In this document: positions 60,666-64,000 of the stretch, one piece after another
Position numbering within the stretch: the first letter of the stretch is position 1
Layout: each line of letters starts with the position of its first letter
Assembly: GCA_026874595.1 (NCBI GenBank)
Contig: CM049311.1
Location: 33,129,176-33,193,175, forward strand
Reading direction: 5' to 3'
Source: Sipunculus nudus
Lineage: Eukaryota; Annelida; Sipuncula; Golfingiida; Sipunculidae
Length of the DNA: 64,000 nt
Notes under the pieces: generated by a model
The model's input: the letters and a program-made list of their open reading frames with translations, nothing else
Database searches by the model: none
What the model was told of the DNA's origin: nothing
Position numbers and translations under genes: made by a program

Positions 60666-61108
60666 AGTGGCGTCAATTTATCTTCAAGGGTTGGGGGGGG
60701 GGGGGGGGGCTGACTTGCAGGCATGTTGAGGGGGGGTAGGGGTGGGGGTGGGTAGCCAAAGTTTGGAAAACCTTTTTCTAAGCACACACATACACACACA
60801 TATATATATACCTTTTATTGTCTATGTGAAACATTTCAAATGTATAGAATTTAAGATTAGGGTAAAATTTAAAGAAAAGTATTAAGTTGCTTGTATAAGT
60901 TAATTCTAAACCAGGTATAGATATAAAATAATCATGATAAACTCAGAAATGGAACCAAAAATTTATAATTCGAATTATGAATATATATAATTTCCAATCT
61001 ATAAATATTATTATCTGAAAAGAGGGAAGAGATGATTACATTGACCATCCCACCTTGCTAAAAAGTGTGGGGAGATATATACCCCTATGCCCCTGCATCG
61101 ACGCCACT
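60666..61108. mobile_element. GTGGCGTCAATTTATC-type MITE, full copy
   Basis: Left AGTGGCGTCAATTTATCTTC and right GCATCGACGCCACT are inverted. Inside are poly-G and, near the right end, ATTACATTGACCATCC-CACCTTGCTAAAA and GATATATACCCCTA. The right-end blocks recur at 43225-43312, 52715-52805 and 58315-58395. Confidence 0.6.
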
Positions 61109-61389
61109 GTGTATATTCGCATGTGGATGTTTGTTTGTCCCTCAGTATGTTTTATTAGATTTTGCTTTTTATGTAAGACCTCCCTTGCATATGAGGTATA
61201 TCGTTTGAAGTATGATGTATTCTCCTTAAAATATAATGGTTACTTTCAATATTTCGTTCCCAGCCCTTTTGCATAACTAGTGCAGTGGTGGTACTTAACT
61301 TGCAACTGACGCGAGCAGTGGCACGAAGCATAAACGAAGCGCGCACGCCACCTGGTGCCCGGACCACGCAACTAGACAAATCAAGAGTT

Positions 61390-62125
61390 ATGAAGCTTCC
61401 AACCGGTGTTCAATCTGTGTTTCTTCTTTCATTTAAAGGTGCCTATTCACCTACCTTTTGAAAGAGAATGTATGCTATTTCTGGCTTCCTCTATATGTAT
61501 ATATAAAAATGATCTAGGGTAATTTTGCATATAAAAAGTTCTTGTAACGCCTTCGTGAAGGTTGTATGAACTTGTTTTCTTCACAACATGTTTATAAACA
61601 CAGCAATGTTGACATACAGGAAAAACATGTAACCTAAGATGGTAGGCTGCATATATGCAAAGGTAGAAAGGTCACTTGTTGCAAAACGCCATTTGCAAGG
61701 CTCTGGCTTATCGAAATTGCTGCCAGATGCCCTTGTTGAATTTATTTTTATTATTTTGGCGGGCCCCTACATATCATAAACACGTTGATATAAACAAACC
61801 ACGCGGCCTGTGTGCGGTGATATCCAAGTTTTCTGGCTTATTTTTATAATATCTCCAAGGGGTTACCTTTAGCTTATTAAGGTCAGATAGGTGATTGGGC
61901 CCCTTTAAGGTAAAAAGTCTTTATTGTTTCTTCTCCTTCCTTCCGTTTTTTTGGAGGTGTCGCGCATGCAAGACCGGACATCTTGTCACGTAGTCTTGTT
62001 ATGGTAAACAGGCCCACATTGACTGTGTGTACATACACACAAACACAGAACCATAAAAAGTATAAAACAGGTGAATAAGTGCGATTTGCTGAGCAAATTT
62101 TGTACTAAGCCAAAATGAACTAATA
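61390..62125 (+). repeat. Dispersed repeat, copy interrupted by the TTAA element
   Basis: GAAGCTTCCAACCGGTGTTC, TTTCTTCTTTCAT, [insertion], ACACAGAACCATAA and AAGCCAAAATGAACTAATA. Same order as 26395-26660. Confidence 0.65.
61433..61908. mobile_element. 476 bp MITE-like element flanked by TTAA
   Basis: Ends TTAAAGGTGCCTATTCACCT and, read inward from the right, TTAAAGGGGCCCAATCACCT are inverted. TTAA sits at both edges (61433-61436 and 61905-61908). It splits a repeat whose uninterrupted copy lies at 26395-26660 (TTTCTTCTTTCAT then TCTCACC). TTAA targets are typical of piggyBac-like and Kolobok-like elements. Confidence 0.7.
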
Positions 62126-62548
62126 AAGGGTAAGATAATACATATGGCTGGGTATCTTTTACTGTTTCAAATAACAGGGTGATAAACTTTCTGTCCTGGT
62201 CCAGTCTGAATGGGTGCATAATGGCATCTGCAGCAAGTATTCTAGCCTTGTGTCTTCAATCACACAATTCACCGGCAAGTATTATTCACTTCAGAATAAT
62301 TATGTGCAAGCTGTATAAACATCAAGAGATTTTTTTTGTCTTCGTTGCTTGGTTACCCTAATATTATTCAAGAGATTGACTTTAATTTGTCAACAATCAT
62401 AACACACAGTGTATGATAAACTATTAAAAATATGGATCAAATCCTTCTTTTATTTGATCAAAAAAATGTCATGCATCCCGCCACACCCGACCGCTGCATG
62501 TGTGTGACGTTACATCCGGCGAGGTAGGGTCAGTGTATTCATAACGTT

Positions 62549-62715
62549 ATACAGTGAAACCTCGCAATAGCAACCATAACCGATAACCGGTGAAGTTGTC
62601 GCATTTTCGAGATGGTCGTCATGGCGAGGTCTGATATGAAGAGCAAAACAAATTTGGGACCGTGAAAAAGTAGTTGTTATTTTGAGTTGGTAGCTTAATC
62701 GAGGTGGTGTTAGGC
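62549..62715 (+). repeat. TACAGTGAAACCTCGC-type repeat fragment
   Basis: Starts TACAGTGAAACCTCGCAATA, a common metazoan mariner-like MITE end. The right end is not identified, so the 3' limit is approximate. Confidence 0.4.
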
Positions 62716-63265
62716 GAAGCTATGTATAAGGAATGAAACGTTAAATGTCATCAACCATGGAGTGTGACCTTTGTGTTTTCCATGTGCTTTTACCGTCAAT
62801 CACACATATCAGCATGGTCAGAATCTTGACCTGAAGGTTTTGCCACAAGTTACAAAAATGGATATTGAAAATCGGCAGCCAACTTGGTTATGAGGCGAAA
62901 ATAGGCCAGTTCACCAAATTAACCATAAATGAGAATTCTTCGACCAAGAAACCCTAAGAAACCATGTACTGAATAGAATTGCGGAATAAATCGTTAAAAC
63001 ATCAAATGGCTGATGGACTTTTTTTCAGGCCTTCACAAATTCCTCCCACATTTTCGCAAGGAACGCGATTGCTAAGTTTTGAATTGATCTTCATAGAAAA
63101 TAATCCCGAGTGATTATAGAATCCTAATGACCATTTCAAGTGCTTATTCAAAGTTCAATAAAAACAGTTTTTAATGATTTGATGTCATATTATATTCCCA
63201 AGATTTAGATATGTGTTGCTTTATTTCAGGCATTATCATAATACTATATAAGCTATATTATATAG

Positions 63266-63528
63266 ATGGGGGCAATGGTGTAAGGTGCCAGACTCATGAT
63301 CGAGGGGTCGTGAGTTCGAATCCAAGTCATACCCCCACCGTGCCAAGACCCATGGGCAAGGTCCAAACCGCAAGTGTGCCTCTGTCCACCCAGCAGTAGA
63401 AAAGGGTACCAGTAAATACTTGGAAGGTAACCTGCGATTGACTAGCATCCCATCCAGGAGGAGTTCTACTACTAAGTCGCTTCCCGCTACAGAAACCGGG
63501 ATAAGCTCCGGCCTGATGAGCCGTTAGG
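63266..63528 (+). mobile_element. tRNA-derived SINE with a V-like core
   Basis: The tRNA-like head GGGGGCAATGGTGTAAGGTG has a B box GAGTTCGAATCC at about 63312. The body contains GCGATTGACTAGCATCCC-ATCCAGGAGG and GGGATAAGCTCCGGCCTG, which resemble the central domain and tail of V-type metazoan SINEs. It abuts a MITE at 63533. Confidence 0.6.
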
Positions 63529-63532
63529 CAAA

Positions 63533-63815
63533 ATAAAGGTATGGTTTTCGGGCTCTTTTTTCATAAATCAGTGGGGGCGGGCGATATTTTTTGTAAACCT
63601 TTATTGTACGTTTCGATAAAAATGTCATATGATCAGGTGAAAAGCATGAAAATAACAGATTTTTTTGCTTAACAGGTTAACAGCACGACATAACAAAGGA
63701 AATCCTATCAAAATCGTATTATTTCATCCTCTTGAAAGATAAAAATAAAAATAAAAATTTTTGAAACGTGGGGTTAAAATTGACGGGGGCGGTGCCTTAG
63801 AACCTTTCCTTTTAT
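63533..63815 (+). mobile_element. MITE family M1, copy 4
   Basis: AAAGGTATGGTTTTCGGGC at the left, core TTTCGATAAAAATGTCATAT, and GGGGCGGTGCCTTAGAACC at the right. It begins within a few bases of the SINE end at 63528. Confidence 0.7.
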
Positions 63816-64000
63816 TTCTTTTTGCCTTAGGCTCGGGTGCAAAAGCCCAACATAATTAACCTTTAAGACTATATAGCCTAAAATATTTGTATTCGATTAA
63901 TTATTATTATTAATATGTATGCTATATGCATTCAACGTTTTTTATGTTTATTTTACGTGTGTATGTAACCGTTTCTCTATTTATGTTTCAATGTACGGGC

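Noticed and set aside
63266-63340. A functional tRNA gene
   Set aside because: A- and B-box-like sequence is present but the acceptor stem does not pair convincingly, and a SINE body follows directly.

Overview
The window is AT-rich eukaryotic nuclear DNA, most likely from an invertebrate and plausibly a bivalve mollusc. It is full of (AT)n and (AC)n microsatellites, poly-G/C runs, tRNA-derived SINEs, many short inverted-repeat elements and minisatellites. It holds a glycosyltransferase-92 exon with a eukaryotic splice acceptor. There are no operons and no ribosome-binding sites. The species call is an inference from repeat style and gene type, not a match.

Only two protein-coding loci can be supported. 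(1) On the minus strand, about 31.65-33.04 kb, lies the intact last coding exon of a GT92 (DUF23) type II Golgi-type glycosyltransferase. (2) On the plus strand, 19.84-24.45 kb, lies a badly decayed gene of about 1,450 codons. It sits inside a ~6.8 kb transposon with ~150 bp imperfect terminal inverted repeats (about 18,972-25,738). Its product had N-terminal Cys-rich segments, a conserved middle region, a PIN/FEN-like nuclease segment and a Cys-rich CXC tail. I do not recognise a named superfamily for it. At least seven frameshifts and seven in-frame stops show that it is dead.

Layout: 0-5 kb, dispersed and tandem repeats. 5.2-5.6 kb, SINE. 6.9-7.1 kb, small inverted-repeat element. 13.1-14.0 kb, element with GGCCGCACAC termini, followed directly by a 30/43 bp minisatellite (14.04-15.01 kb). 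17.1-18.96 kb, two copies of a host repeat, the second split by the 6.8 kb transposon and resuming at 25.75 kb. 27.5-30.5 kb, several MITE-like elements, one inserted in the second unit of a tandem duplication. 31.6-33.0 kb, GT92 exon. 33.36-33.45 kb, a 96 bp near-perfect palindrome. 33.5-64 kb, no supportable gene; mostly dispersed repeats, including a >1.3 kb duplicated pair (42.8-44.1 and 52.2-53.8 kb), a 44 bp minisatellite, a tandem array rich in TGACCTTTGACCT words, four copies of one MITE family, a Helitron-like 3' end and a second SINE type joined to a MITE.

The main story is nested insertion. In three places an older repeat copy elsewhere in the window gives the empty site: the 6.8 kb element, the 434 bp element at 30.06 kb and the 476 bp TTAA-flanked element at 61.43 kb. 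These place the insertion edges without any database search, to within about 15 bp for the largest.
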